64,000 bases of DNA from Sambucus nigra. Lineage: Eukaryota; Streptophyta; Magnoliopsida; Dipsacales; Adoxaceae. The notes beneath the pieces are model-generated. The model did not search any database. It saw nothing but the letters and a program-made list of their open reading frames with translations, and was not told where the DNA came from. Below are positions 35,794 to 48,300 of this stretch, one piece after another. The translations under genes were made by a program, and so were the position numbers. Positions within the stretch are counted from its first letter, which is position 1, and each line of letters starts with the position of its first letter. The DNA is taken from contig OX422216.1 of NCBI GenBank assembly GCA_949130495.1, positions 362,414,605 to 362,478,604 of the forward strand, read 5' to 3'.

Positions 35794-35794
<1 letters not shown>

Positions 35795-36918
35795 TATATA
35801 TTCTACACGCATCCAAATATATATATACTCGCCGGAATAATCTCCCGAGTATTATTCATCAACACTCTTTAAATTCATACCCCGAATCTTATTCACACTA
35901 ACCTGAGATTTATACATCACTCACTTCATCACTTAGAGGTCCTCGCACTCTATATTGTATCCCCTAATATTCATCTCCAAAGGGAATTCTTCTCCAATCC
36001 CTCTTAGTCCAAGAAAATCTCTCAATTTTTTTGTCATAACTGAATCGGACCGATAATACCAAAAAAAAATTGTCCGGACGTGATCAATTCGAGAGTTCCT
36101 CTTCTCCTCCAACTCCAAAATATATGTTTTTAACTCTCACTAAGCATTATTATTAACATCTACACACTTAGATATACCCAACACACTAATTTATTATTGA
36201 GATTTATCAAGTTAATTAAGATTTGAACCATATCTTAATTAAACCCTAGTGTTTACTCAACCATTCTGTTTCTCCCCAATAATTTACACCATTAACATGG
36301 TTTCAAGCCCAGATTTCATATGGAGTTAATAAGACAACAAGTTTATATGAAAAACATCTTCCAAAAACACATTGTGTGCAAGTATCCCAAACCCAAAATC
36401 TTATTATTTTCATCACCAACTATAATATGAACAATAGGTACACTTAATAGTTAAAGCAAGTTAAACACTTGCCTCGTTGGATAAATCCGACGACCTCATC
36501 TTCTTTCTTTCTTTTCTTTCCTCTTTTTCATTTCTCTCGTGACTTATAAAAAAGAAAATAAGGGTTATCTACTCATTAAACCCAAAATTGACTTGTATAC
36601 ACAAATGTGAGTCCCTATTGATCCAAAAAGTCCCCAGAATCCAAACACTACCCCCGAGTACTGTATTGTGATTATCTCGGCCCTTATGAGACCAACCTTG
36701 CACTCAAAATCTCCATCCGAGTCAGTTATAAAAAAATTCACGTCTTAAACCCAGCACATCTCCACACATATTTTTCGAATAAAATAATAACACCTGTCGC
36801 TTTTGTTCACCTACGACATGAAATAAAAATAGTCCAACTCAGTTACTTTGAATTCTCAAATTATTAAATTACACCCACTCTTTTAATTTAATTATCCATT
36901 AATGTACGGGGTCTTACA

Positions 36919-37901
36919 AGGATCCTACCTATTAATGCGAAAATACAATTATCAAACTTTAAATTAAAAGCATTCAGGTTCTGGTAGGACACAGGATGTC
37001 AGGTATTGCTCACGGGGAGTCCCACCCTACTGACCCCGCAAGAGGTCCTTTTCCAAAACATCATAACTTAATTACTTAATACTAACTCACCGTGATTATC
37101 TAAGTTCAATCCCAGGTTACCCCAATCATTAAGATCATCTAAGTCCTCACTATAGCCAAGGCACATGAATTGGGACAAACTAAACTCAAGAACACAACCA
37201 AGGGACCTAATACCTTCTCGCCATGTAGCTAAAACTTGGGAATACATTCATCAGTCAACGACCACTAAGGTGTTCACTCATAAGGATAGCATCCTATCAA
37301 CTGAGACCCACTTATCCTCTATTGTTGGCCTACATTAATGTATGTGCTCATTGGCCTTACCATCAATCACGGTATTACCCCAAGATTGAAATTGCCTAAT
37401 TATCACATTTATATTGACCTCTCATATGTGTCACACCCAAGGCTACATGTAATTTAAATCACGATGTCACACTACATAATTGTGAAATTCTTAACAATCA
37501 GTCTCTACTATTGATTATTCACAATTTGGTGTTACTTACCCCGTGGGCGTCCTTTCATTTTATAAACATCTTTCGTGATTCAAATCAATTAAATTTTTGA
37601 AGAAAGCCCCTCACACTAAGAACTACGACTTTACCACTATAGGCTTGCATGGACACTCGTAAATTACTACCGTTCTAATTAAAAATGCATAAGAGATTTA
37701 TAACCATCAATTTTATTATGTGCCACTTGACACTAGTCTAACTTGTCGTTCTAGCCCCCGAGATTTCACTATCTAGGACACGAACTAAATCTTCATCAAA
37801 CTAGCATGACCGACCTAACCACAATGATGTCAAAAAATCCACTACCAAACTCGCCATGTCACTCCCGAAAAGAACCTTGAAACTAGAGCTCTGATACCAT
37901 T
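36919..37901 (-). other. Family A internal region, part 2 with PBS
   Basis: Ends at the primer binding site 37888-37899 (minus strand TGGTATCAGAGC). No coding frame with a recognisable domain. Confidence 0.55.
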
Positions 37902-38682
37902 TGTAACGCCCCAACCCAAATTTATGGGTTACCCGTGAGTCAACCCGGTCTGACCTGAGCATTAGGTGTGAAGTGCAATTAAACAACCTATATAATATTG
38001 GCAATCAAGTTTTAATTTTAATTATGTTTCACTTACTAGCATGCGATTTTAGTTTCAATATAAACTACGCGAGGGACCCATGAGGAGAACCCCGAGGTTC
38101 ATGTAAATAGAGATACGAATGTAAACATAAATAAAATATACTTACCTATAAAATGCCCTGAAAAAACGGAACTGCTCCCAACTAGCCGTAAACAAAGTGG
38201 GGATGTGAGCCTATGCCTAATGGTATTTATACGATCAGTATATAAACCAATGGAAAAAATGAATACTCACATGTTACAACCACATGCATGCAAAATTATG
38301 TATATATATACAATCCTATACCTTTAAAAAATACACATGCCAATGCATTAACCGTTTTACTTTCGAAAAATCTTACTTACCCAGATTAATTTACCTTAAT
38401 CTAGTACAAACTTCCTTTATTCATACTTAGAATTTTCATCTTGTTTAAGACAGTTGGTTCAACACCTGAAACCATTACACTTGATTTGATTGGAACCCAT
38501 TACTTTATCGAAATTTCACCCCTTTCACTTATTTCAATACACTTGAGTATTTTCATTGAAATTCACCGTTTCAACACACATTTTCTGTTATAGAAAATAC
38601 TTATTTGTCATTCGAAAACTCTTTTTTGAAAACAAAATTTCTTAATTACCCATTTACCATCTTACTTCATCAATTTACCTTA
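37902..38682 (-). repeat. Family A right LTR, part 1
   Basis: Starts TGTAACGCCCC next to the PBS. From about 38310 it matches 16890-17250. Interrupted at 38682 by the gag-only copia element and resumes at 59934. Confidence 0.75.
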
Positions 38683-40133
38683 TTTAAGGACAAATTTCCA
38701 ATCGAGTCAATTTGCAGTATGGGCTTAATTCTGGACAAAACAATTTGAGTCATAAGATAGACAAGTTTTGTATCAATCAAGCCTATGACGTCTTATAAGC
38801 GTTGGAGGCGTAGCGGCCATAATTTATAGTTTCATCATTTTCAGTTTCAAGTGCCACGTTTTGCGGCATCAACATTTGAGGTTCCAAGTCTCCAAAGGTA
38901 TGAATGCACTATTATATATATATGAGCTTGGAAAATATTTTTCGGTGTTATTTTAATTGTATTTTAAAGTACAAATAAATTCTTATTTTGAAACATGTTT
39001 TTTGGAATTTTTTAAGAGAAATTCATTTTTCTGAAATTTCGTTCGGACGACATTTTTTCGTTCAAATGAGATTTCATTCGAACAAGTTTTATCAAACGAG
39101 GATCTAACGACAAAATGACAAATTTATTTTTTTCATTAGAATTTTTGTTCAAACGATATCGTTCGAACGAGTTTTTCCACTGAACTTTCGCATTGTTCTT
39201 TCTCTGTATTTTCATTTGATACTCGTTCGAACGAACTCGTTACGACTTGTATACAGTTTGGAGCAGTTTTTAGTTTTCCTGCCATTTTTACCCACTACTT
39301 TCCCCACTACCTTTCACCAGATTTTATGAGCGGGAAAAATTCTTGGAAAATAACTTTTGACATACTTTCCTCTAGAATTTGAGAGCAAAAAGGTTTTCCA
39401 TCAAAAGTTCATGTTTTTGTGTTGTTAAATTCAAGGATTAAATTTTTTCAATACAAATATACACCCGATGTTTATTTAAATCCAAGTATCTGCTTATATA
39501 GATCTTTCTTGGAGTTTGTTTGGCACTGGGTTCATCTTTACCCCAACAAAGGAGAATCTTGGGTTTTCATTCTCTTACCACGAAGGAGAAGAATTTTGTT
39601 TGATGTGTTGTTCCCATACAAAGATAGAGTTCGTGTGCGGGTTGACGGAGACCAAAGACCCATCGGTGGATTTTGAGACTGTGGTGGAGTCTATGGTTGT
39701 CAACTAGGTGGAGGTTGGTAAAAGAAGATGCATCAAGGCTTGTAGGGAGTCAAGTTGAGGAAGTAACTCGTATGTCTTATATTTGTAATTACCATACCTA
39801 GTGGACTTGTAGGCAATGGCCATCTGAGGCTTTTCCCATTTGTGCTTTCCTCATACATCGTCGTGTACTGAGATTGTTTATCTTATTTTCATCAACTCAC
39901 CTAGAATGCATGCTTCGGTTGAAAAGATAAAATTTGGTTTAATTTTCAATCTTACTTAATTTAGTGATAATTTATGTTATGGTAATTGTAATTTAATTTA
40001 ATTCATGTCATAAGTTTAATTTGGTAAAATTTATGTTAATTGAGTTTGTCCTATATTGAAAAATTGAATATTTTATTGTCAGGAAAATTTTAGTATTTTG
40101 GCCAAATTAAATTTGGGGTCTTCCGCACTTTCA
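38683..40133 (+). repeat. 5' LTR of outer gag-only copia element
   Basis: 1451 bp, with the first dinucleotide TG changed to TT. It holds clustered GTTCGAAC-like palindromes at about 39040-39240. Frames at 39419-39707 have no known domain and are conserved only because the LTRs are homologous. Confidence 0.85.
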
Positions 40134-40197
40134 TATTTGTATCAGGGCGAGAGCGCTAATTTATTGCGTTGAGGTCCTTATTTTTTTTGGTCTAAAA

Positions 40198-41324
40198 ATG
40201 GAAAATTCACTTTTCACAAAAATTCCTATTTTTGATGGTTCAAATTGCGCGTATTTGAAAGCCCGAATGAAATCTGCTCTTAAATCCTTAGATGAGAGAG
40301 TTTTGCAAACGGTAGTTACCTGGTGGTCCCCATCTACGTGCTTAGTTGAAAATGAGCATGTACTTAAACCCATAGAGAGATGGAATGAGAATGAGGTAAA
40401 ATTAGCTAATTGTAATTCCCGTGGTTTAAATGCTCTCTTTAGTGAGGTCACACTAGATGAATTCCGACGTATCATGACGTATGAAACATCTAAAATGGCA
40501 TGGGATATTTTTCAACTAACCCATGAAGGTACTAATGTTGTGAAGGCTTCAAACTCTAAAACCTCACCACTCAATTTTAAACCATTAGGATGTTAGAAAG
40601 TGAAACCTTTAATGAATTTTATGGTAGAATTTTCGACATCGTTAATTCATCTTTTAATTTGGGAGAAAAGATACCCGATTAACATGTTGTAAAGAAAATC
40701 TAGAGGTCCTTACCCGATAGGTTTATTCTTAAAGTGACCATGTTGAATTCTTTACCCACCTTACACTCTACGAAACTAGAAGAGCTTGTAGGTTATTTAC
40801 AAACCTGTGAACTTGATATGTTTCCCTACAAAGATGAGAAGAAGAAAGAAAATGGCGTCGTGTTGAAATCCCAAAAAGAGGAAAAACAAGTTTCAGATGA
40901 TAAGAGTGATATCGACTCGGAGGATATGGCTATGTTTGCTAGGAAGTTTCGAAAATTTCTTAAGTTTAACAAAGATAAATTTAAAAATGATATTAAGAAA
41001 TTTGACAAGTCCAAGCATTACAAGGCCGAGAAAATCCCTAAAATTCAAAATGAAGATCCTAAAAGGGATGAGTCGAATAGGTGTTATGGTTGTGAGGGTT
41101 ATGGACATAGGGTGCGAAAGTGTCCCATTTAAATAAGGAGAGAAGGCAAACAACCAATTTCATACAATGTCACGCTCAAGGATGATAATGATAAGCAAGA
41201 GGGACCCAATTCCTCCATTGAGCGCAATTTGAAGGTGAGAACTCGTCCAATGATGATATTATAATACATGACACTCCCAAGGCCAAAGTTTACAAATCCC
41301 ATGTTTTTGATGGTTGTTAGAGTG
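40198..41324 (+). pseudogene. Copia Gag, N-terminal part (outer element)
   Basis: Starts at ATG 40198 with the UBN2/DUF4219-type copia Gag domain: PIFDGSNCAYLKARMKSALK, then a W-rich segment and DEFRRIMTYETSKMAWDIFQ, then LTHEGTN. A frameshift near 40560 and stops near 40680-40710 break it. The frame resumes at 40734-41132 with LEELVGYLQTCELDM and an acidic and lysine-rich linker. It ends in a CCHC zinc knuckle CYGCEGYGHRVRKC. Gag forms the virus-like particle and packages RNA in the cytoplasm. The reading is cut at 41324 by the inner element and continues at 55725. Confidence 0.85.
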
Positions 41325-42514
41325 TGTAAGGACATTTTCCTGAAGTCTGATATGTTACATTTGTGTATGTCGTACACCACTAAATTTGACACGTCACTTC
41401 ACGATTTCACATGATGGCTTCTATCTAAATTCTAAGAATCAAGAATTTAACATCTCCATCAAGTGTCCCACATCTGCCTCGACGACTTCACATTCCACGA
41501 TTTTATGGATTTTATTCAAGTGGTATGCTAGAGAAGTCAAAATAATGAAAGGAAGGCAAGATAGGAAAGTTCAATGGAATTTTGGTAATTTTATTGTCAT
41601 AGTACAGAGGTATGGTCAACTGGAAAGTTAAAGATATCGACTCCACGAAGATACTGGAAGAAACGACACCTCAATCCGATCTACGGTGAAGGAGTTATGA
41701 CCTTTTAAAAATGGAGAAAATTTCTTAGAAGAACGCTATTTGTTTTAACCCCAAACCAGTGAGGTACCGCAAACCACACATCGAACCAGTTCGGGGGGTG
41801 AATCGGTTCGGGGTACATGCGAACTGGTTCGGGGTACACGCACAGCAAAAGTCCCAGCGACTGAAAACTCTTTTGGTTTTCCTATAAAAGCCAACTTCGG
41901 GGGAGTTATTTTTTAAGACTTGGAGAGACGTTCTGAGTGTTATATTAGCTCAAGTCTTCATATTTTTTAGTATCAAAAACTCATGTTTTGATTCACACAT
42001 AATTCCCATATTTTTGTGAATCCTTTTGGAACCCAAGAACACTACTTTGTTTTTGTTCATCTTTGTGGGTAGATCTTTGCAACCGATGGCTGCGTGTTAT
42101 TACTGAGGGAGTCTCTACTAAGTTTTATGGTTGGATGCCATTGTGGAGTGCTGTGGTTCTTCCTTTGTTGATTGGATTGCGGTCCATGTGGGTTCGCTAC
42201 GTGTGGATTCATTGCTGATGACACCGACCGACGCTTGCGGGTATTCGTGTGGCACTGTATTTCATTGTAATCCATGTAAGTTGCAATTTTCTTATTATAA
42301 TGAAATAAAAGGTTCTGCCCTTCAAGAATTTGTCCTGAATATTTGTGTCGCTTGCTATATCTTATTTATGGTTTGACACATGCACACACGTAGTTGCTTG
42401 TTTAGGGGCAGATTTAATTTTGTTTAAAAATGGACTATAATTAAATAAGGTTTAATTGGAAACTTACGAATCTATTTATTCAATTATCACACACCGCATT
42501 TACACGCTTTTACA
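41325..42514 (+). repeat. 5' LTR of inner copia element (empty site for the LARD)
   Basis: 1190 bp, uninterrupted. At about 41907-41919 it has GAGTTATTTTTTAAGACT, the exact sequence expected before LARD insertion in the 3' LTR. It also contains AACC(A/G)GTTCGG motifs at 41783, 41800 and 41821. Confidence 0.9.
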
Positions 42515-42628
42515 AGTTGGTATCAGAACGAGTTATGCTAATTTATCACGTATTCCTATTTTTCGCAAAATTTGTGTGATATCGAGTTTTTTGAAAAATC
42601 AGTTTTGTGAAAAATCGCATTTTTTCCT

Positions 42629-44499
42629 ATGGAGCACTTATATAATCAGATGCCTATTTTTGGCGGGTCTAATTATGCCTATTGGAAAGATCGCATGAAA
42701 TCTAGTTTAAAAGCCATTGACGAGCGTGTTTGGTTTATTTGCGAAAATGGGTGGACTCCTCCCACTGTCACCGTTGAAAATATCACCTCTTTAAAATCCG
42801 TGTCATCCTGGACTGAAGATGATTTTAAAACGTATAAATTTAATTCATGTGGGTTGAGTGCTATTTCTGGAGCCGTCACTCCCGACGAGTTCCGCCGAAT
42901 TATGACGTGCACCACGTCTAAAGAGGCATGGGATGTTTTGAAATTGACACATGAGGGTACGAACGCGGTTAAAGAATCAAAATTACAAAATTTTGCCAAC
43001 CAACTTGAGACCATCACCATGTCTGAGTCTAAATGCTTTGATGATTTCTATGCACGTTTGTCGGAAATTGTTAACACATGTTTTAATTTGGGTTAGGTGA
43101 TTAATAACACGCGCATCGTTAAAAATATTTTGAGATCTCTCCCAATACGCTTTATTCCTAAATTCACTATTTTGAACTCTTTGGGAAATTTGAAATCACT
43201 TAAGTTGGAAGAACTTGTAGAAAATCTTCAAACCTATGAGATTGAAATGTTTCCCCAAATTATTAAGGCTAAGGATAGAGGTGTTTCTTTAACGACTCAT
43301 CTTAAGAAAAAGAAAGAAAAAGTTTGTGAGTCCGATTCTGAGGGAGAGTTTGATGATTTGGCCTTACTTGCTAAAAATTTCAAAAAGTTTCTCACACTTT
43401 CTAAAGAAAATTCTTCCAATAAAAAAGATTTTTTGAGAAAAATAAAAGGAAAGGAAAGGCCAAAGAAAGCGATGAGAAGGAAAAAGAGAATGACTCAGAT
43501 GAGGAGTGTGAGGAGGATTTTTAGAACGTGACTTGTTTTGAATGTGGGCATAAGGGGCATAAGTCGCTTGAGTGTCCTACGTGGCTTAGAAAGAAAGGAA
43601 AGAAAGTAGCCATGCCGGCCACACTTAGTGATAGTAGTGAAGGTGAGGGTGATGAGACTAGTGGTGAGAAGTTTATAGCTTTTTCGAGTCATGTGAGCAC
43701 ACCCACTTTGTCCCACAATAGTGCACAAGAATACGATAGTAATGATTTGAGCGCTTCAAGTGAGGGAGAAAGCGAGAGTGAAAATGGACATGAAAGTGAG
43801 CTCCAAAAATCTTTTAGAGATTTGTACACCGAGACCTTGAAAACAAAGAAGTATAATAGAGATTTAGGTAATCGGGTTTTAGACTAGGAGAGAGAGAGAA
43901 GGAGGTTTTAAGAAAGAAGAAGTGTGATTTAACCAACACGTTGTCTAGTCCGACGACACGTGTATCCCAACTCGAGAGTGATCTCGAACATGCAAGCGAG
44001 GTCAAATTTAATTTTGGTAATGCACCTAATAAGGTTGAAAAGGTGGTTCTTAAGGGTAAAGGTGAGAAGTTAGAAATAAGTCACGATGATGCTTCTACTT
44101 CCCAATTAGCACCAGAAATCGGTTCCCACTTTAGTATTAGATTCACGTGAGTCTCACCTTAACCCACCTAGGCGTCCCATTCCTAATAGGAGAGCGCGTC
44201 CTAGAGTTTTTGAGAAAGGTGTTCCTAGGCCTATATATGTTTGTTCCCATTGCAAAAGGAGAGGACATCTTAGGGAATTAGGTTTTAAGTTGGGTTATGT
44301 GTCACGTTTTGCTACTACACGTGTTTCTGCTACATATGCACCCATACATGATACTTTACATTCTCCTGGAGACTACATGAGAGAGTTTGCACATTTAGGT
44401 GAACAAGTTAAGTTTTAAGTCAAAACATCACAAGATTTGATGGAGTTTTTTCATAAGTTGTCACCACCTTTGGAAAACCCCTCCACGCCTAACGATTGA
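42629..44499 (+). pseudogene. Copia Gag (inner element), few lesions
   Basis: ATG 42629 opens a SIRE/Maximus-like Gag: MPIFGGSNYAYWKDRMKSSL, VWFICENGWTPP, DEFRRIMTCTTSKEAWDVLK. A TAG stop at 43094-43096 is in the same frame as the continuation (RIVKNILRSLPIRFIPK, LEELVENLQTYEIEM). A frameshift near 43430 and a TAG just before the first CCHC knuckle (CFECGHKGHKSLEC at about 43531) follow. Then an acidic Ser/Glu-rich segment and a frameshift near 43890. Next comes a coiled-coil-like part (VSQLESDLEHASE) and a second knuckle-like motif CSHCKRRGHLRELGF at about 44243. Better preserved than the outer copy. No pol frame follows. Confidence 0.87.
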
Positions 44500-45986
44500 G
44501 GTCTGAATTTTTCACTACCATAGGATGTTTTTCATATTGACATTATTTGCGTATTTCTAGTATGTATCATTTTTGTATTTTTTATTTTTTTGAAATTTTT
44601 TGAAAAATATGAAAATATTTTCTTTTTGATAAAATTTGTGAGAAAATCCAAAACAATTTTTGTATTTTGTTTGCACCATTTATGGATTGACACTTAGGAT
44701 GATCGAGTCACAACATCAATCCATTTTTAATGTGACTATTTGATAGTGTTTTGAGACAATAGGTCAATTCATCCATGTGCTTTATAATGTTTGGAGTCAT
44801 TAAGATGTAATTGAGTGTTACTTCCTACATGTTTGACTTATGATTTCCTTTATTGCACACATGCACGGATTTGTTTGATTATTGTGCTTGTATGATCCCA
44901 TGTTGGTTGGGTGTTTTCACTTCAATCCCGTCCTTAAAACGAACCAAGTGCGATAAAACAAGACAATAAAAAGTGTGCACCTTTAAACCATGTTTATGAA
45001 TTTGTGTTCTTTATTTGAAAACGGTGAAGGGCTACGAAAGATTATCATTTATCCTTTGCGATTAAGCCGCCGTTTAGATTGGACCTAAAAAATTGAGGAA
45101 TTTTATTATCTGGGGTCCAAAGAGGTTTAAAAGAGCCCTGCAAAAATTTAAAGGAAATAAATAGAAATTCATGCAAAAAATGGGCCATAGGTTTTTGCAC
45201 CAATTCTCCAAAGTTTGAAAATTTAGTTAAACACCTCTCAAAGAAAATATATATATGAGGGAGTTTGGTTGGAGATTTTAATAACGGGTTTGCACGTCCT
45301 TGAAAATCTTGAAAAAACGCTAAATATATTTGGACATTATTGGTGTGAAAATCACTTTGACTTTGATTTGTTGAATTACATAAGAAGATGTCATCTAAAT
45401 TCAATAATTTTTACACCTAAGGATACTTTTGATGTTCATTCATTAGGAGTACACATATTCATCATGCACATATGATTGATTGAGTTTATTTACCTATCGG
45501 ATGTGTTCACGCCCATACATTCCATTTTCATGACTTTGTTGTTTGAGTTTATGTTTTGAATATCGTGACACCCCGACTTTGCTTGTTTGATTTATTCTTC
45601 TCATTTGTCTATTTGGAAACATAATAAAAGGGGGGAGAAAGAATAATCATTTTATGGGGGAGTTTGAATTTTGGGGGAGTTTTTTAGATTTGACTTATGC
45701 TTTTATCATACATTGGTATCCATGTTTATCTCATTTCAAAATCAAAATGTCACCTGGTATTTTTCTTTATCTCATGTGTGTAGGTACTACATTAATGATC
45801 ATAGGTTGCACAATTTGATGAGAACAGATTCGAGATTTTGAAGATCTGAAGAACAAACGATGAAGACTTATTCATTTGTATCTTTCCAGTTTTGGGTTCA
45901 GGGGAGGGTAGATTTGTATATGCAATTTGGTATTCGATAATTCGTATATTTTTATGTATATACCGACATAGACATATGGGGAGATT
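44500..45986 (+). other. Non-coding spacer of inner copia element
   Basis: No pol domain. A segment at about 45045-45085 (ATTATCATTTATCCTTTGCG, then ATTAAGCCGCCGTTT) is shared with 57145-57180 in the outer element. Several GGGGGAG purine motifs occur at 45630-45690 before the 3' LTR. Frames at 45045-45475 are not conserved. Confidence 0.65.
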
Positions 45987-46553
45987 TGTAAGGACATTTT
46001 TCTCAAGTCTGATATGTTACATTTATGTGTGTCATACGCCGCTACATTTGGCACATCACTTCACGATATCACATGACGGCTTCAATTCGAAATCTAAGAA
46101 TCAAGCATTCAACATCTCCATCAAGTGTACGACATCTGCCTCAATGACTTCACGTTCCACTATTTTATGGATTTTATGCAAATGGTACGCTAGAAAAGTC
46201 AAAACAATGAAAGAAAGGCAAGATAGGAGAGTTCAAGGGAATATTGGTAATTTTATAGTCATAGTCCAGAGGTCTGGTCAACTGGAAAGTTAAAGAGCTC
46301 GACTTCAAGAAGATACTGGAATAAACGACACCTCAATCCGATCTACGCTGAAGGAGTTATGACCTTTTAAACATAAATAAATTACTTAGAAGAATGCTGT
46401 TTGTTTTAACCCCAAACCAGCGAGGTACCGCGAACTGCACAATGAACAGGTTTGGGAGGTGAACTGGTTCGGGGTACACGCATAGCAAAAGTCCCACCAA
46501 CTCAAAACTCTTTTGGTTTTCCTATAAAATCCAACTTCGGGGGAGTTATTTTT
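45987..46553 (+). repeat. 3' LTR of inner copia element, part 1
   Basis: Matches 41325-41917. Ends with TTTTT, the left TSD copy of the LARD. The LTR resumes at 55127. Confidence 0.88.
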
Positions 46554-46882
46554 TGTAACACCCCAAGACTTTTGAGACTGAGAAATTTAATTTTGGGAAA
46601 ATTAAATTTAATAAATTGGAGAATTTTAAAATTTGGGAATTTAAGTCCAAAAATAGAGGACGTTTCAAAGTATTCCGGATGATATTTTTGAGGGTGCCAT
46701 CGATCCCGGAAGGGTCGAGATAGTCAAAATGACTGTCATTGGGTTTTATTTCGGCTCCGGAATATTTTTATGTCAGTTTGACTCGAATTAGAGTAAACGA
46801 GTCATTTAAAGTGTGTATTAACATTTAAAACTGGGATTTTGTTTTAAAAGGTTGGAGGCTTACGGATGAAGCCATTTCTCAT

Positions 46883-46965
46883 TTGAGAGAGAGAGAGAAG
46901 AGCCCTAGAGAGAGAAGAAGAAGAGGAAGAAGAAGAAAGGAAGAGAGAGAGAGGAAGAAAAGCTT
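46883..46965. repeat. AG-rich leader in LARD LTR
   Basis: GAGA and GAAGAAGAA runs with CCCTAGAGAGAG, then AGCTTGGAGATTTCC. The same layout is at 51520-51605 and in diverged form at 14800-14885. Polypurine leaders of this sort are common in plant 5' UTRs, so it may mark transcript start, but that is inference. Confidence 0.6.
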
Positions 46966-47312
46966 GGAGATTTCCGGCCCTACCGCGACATCGAGGACGA
47001 TTCAACCTCTACAAATCTGAGGCAAGTGTTTAATCTTTCTAAATAGCTATTTGTGTATTTCATTTCATAATTTGTGGGTTAAAGAAATGGATTTTTGGGT
47101 ATTAATGTCAAAACCTAGATTTTAGGTTTAAATCTTGAAATCAATGATTAAATATGGATTTAATGGAATAGAAGTGTTTGGGATCAACTTTGGGTTGACT
47201 TATGGGCTTAAAATCATAAATTGATGAAGGTTTAATTGTTAGAAATGAAAATTTAGGGTTTAGAATTCGTGGGTTTTGATGAAGAAGAAGAACCCTTCAA
47301 AAATTGCAGGTC

Positions 47313-47512
47313 CGAATCGATTCGCCCCCTCAAGCGAATCGATTCGGTTTGGTGAAATTGGCAGGTCTGCATTGACCGAATCGATTCGAACCCAAGCCGA
47401 ATTGATTCGGCCTATTATAGAAGCCCAGGTCTTTGGACCCGAATCGATTCGCCTTGGAGGCCGAATCGATTCGCTAGACCGAATCGATTCGGAATAGGGC
47501 CGAATCGATTCG
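47313..47512. repeat. Phased CGAATCGATTCG palindrome array (5' LTR)
   Basis: Eight 12-bp palindromes CGAAT(C/T)GATTCG start at 47313, 47335, 47377, 47398, 47440, 47462, 47480 and 47501. Steps are 22, 42, 21, 42, 22, 18 and 21 bp, so nearly all lie on a grid of about 21 bp. Open frames here translate the motif as NRFG/SIRP/ESIR and are artefacts. Confidence 0.93.
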
Positions 47513-48300
47513 GAAACAGGGCATTTTGAGGTATTTTTTTTCTCCATAGTGAATTCAAACCCTTTTTGGTTGGGTTTATTGATTTGGGGCCTTCTCTTAT
47601 GATGAAAGAGATATGTTCTTGGAGACACATAAGGAGTTTCTCACACATTAGAATTTTGGGGACTCCTTAGGGTAATTTGGGAGAAATGTATCCATGTATG
47701 TATTTGGAGTTATGTATAGAGATTTTGGGGAAACCCGTTGGGATCGAGAATCCTAATTGTAGATTAAAAGTAGGTGTAGATGTGATGTGAGGCTAAGAAC
47801 TCTTAGAGAGGTCTCAGATGAGGGTATTCACAAAAGTGATTGAACCATAGTCGAAATCGAGGGAAATGAGGTTATTTGATGATTGAAAGAATGAGCTTGA
47901 GGCTTATAGACTATTAGTCATATGTATACCGATGGTCAAAACGATTAGTAGATTCTTTAATGTACTCTCAGATATAGATGAAATGCGTAGTGATGGATTC
48001 CTACGCAAACTCTTGGGTGATAGCCCTAATGTTGAATATATAGGTATAGATATATACATACGGTTTTGGGAGACTATTCATCATAGGAAAATGATTGAAT
48101 ATGTTTCAAGTATGGGATTATATTCACATATCGAGGTAAATTAAAGGAATTGTGGTGACGGCTTGTATAATGAGGATTAAGTATACTTATAGCCGGGTAT
48201 ATATATATCTTATTCTTATGAACGAGAATTATATATATATATATATCTTATTCTTATACTTATAGCCGTATACTTATGGACCTCTAGGATCGACATTGCC

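Larger units (their letters stand above)
33640..36918 (-). mobile_element. Solo LTR with perfect TSD
   Basis: A 3279-bp unit with TG...CA ends (plus strand TGTGACACCCC...GGGGTCTTACA) is flanked by perfect 5-bp duplications AGGAT (33635-33639 and 36919-36923). The first 120 bp resemble the Tekay LTR ends, so it is a related gypsy family. No internal region is present, so it is the product of recombination between two LTRs. It carries several long TA arrays and a triplicated segment (34610-35100). Confidence 0.9.

Noticed and set aside
47260..47648. Overlapping frames on both strands rich in SIRP/NRFG motifs
   Set aside because: They translate the CGAATCGATTCG palindromes and recur in the other LTR. 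No domain.
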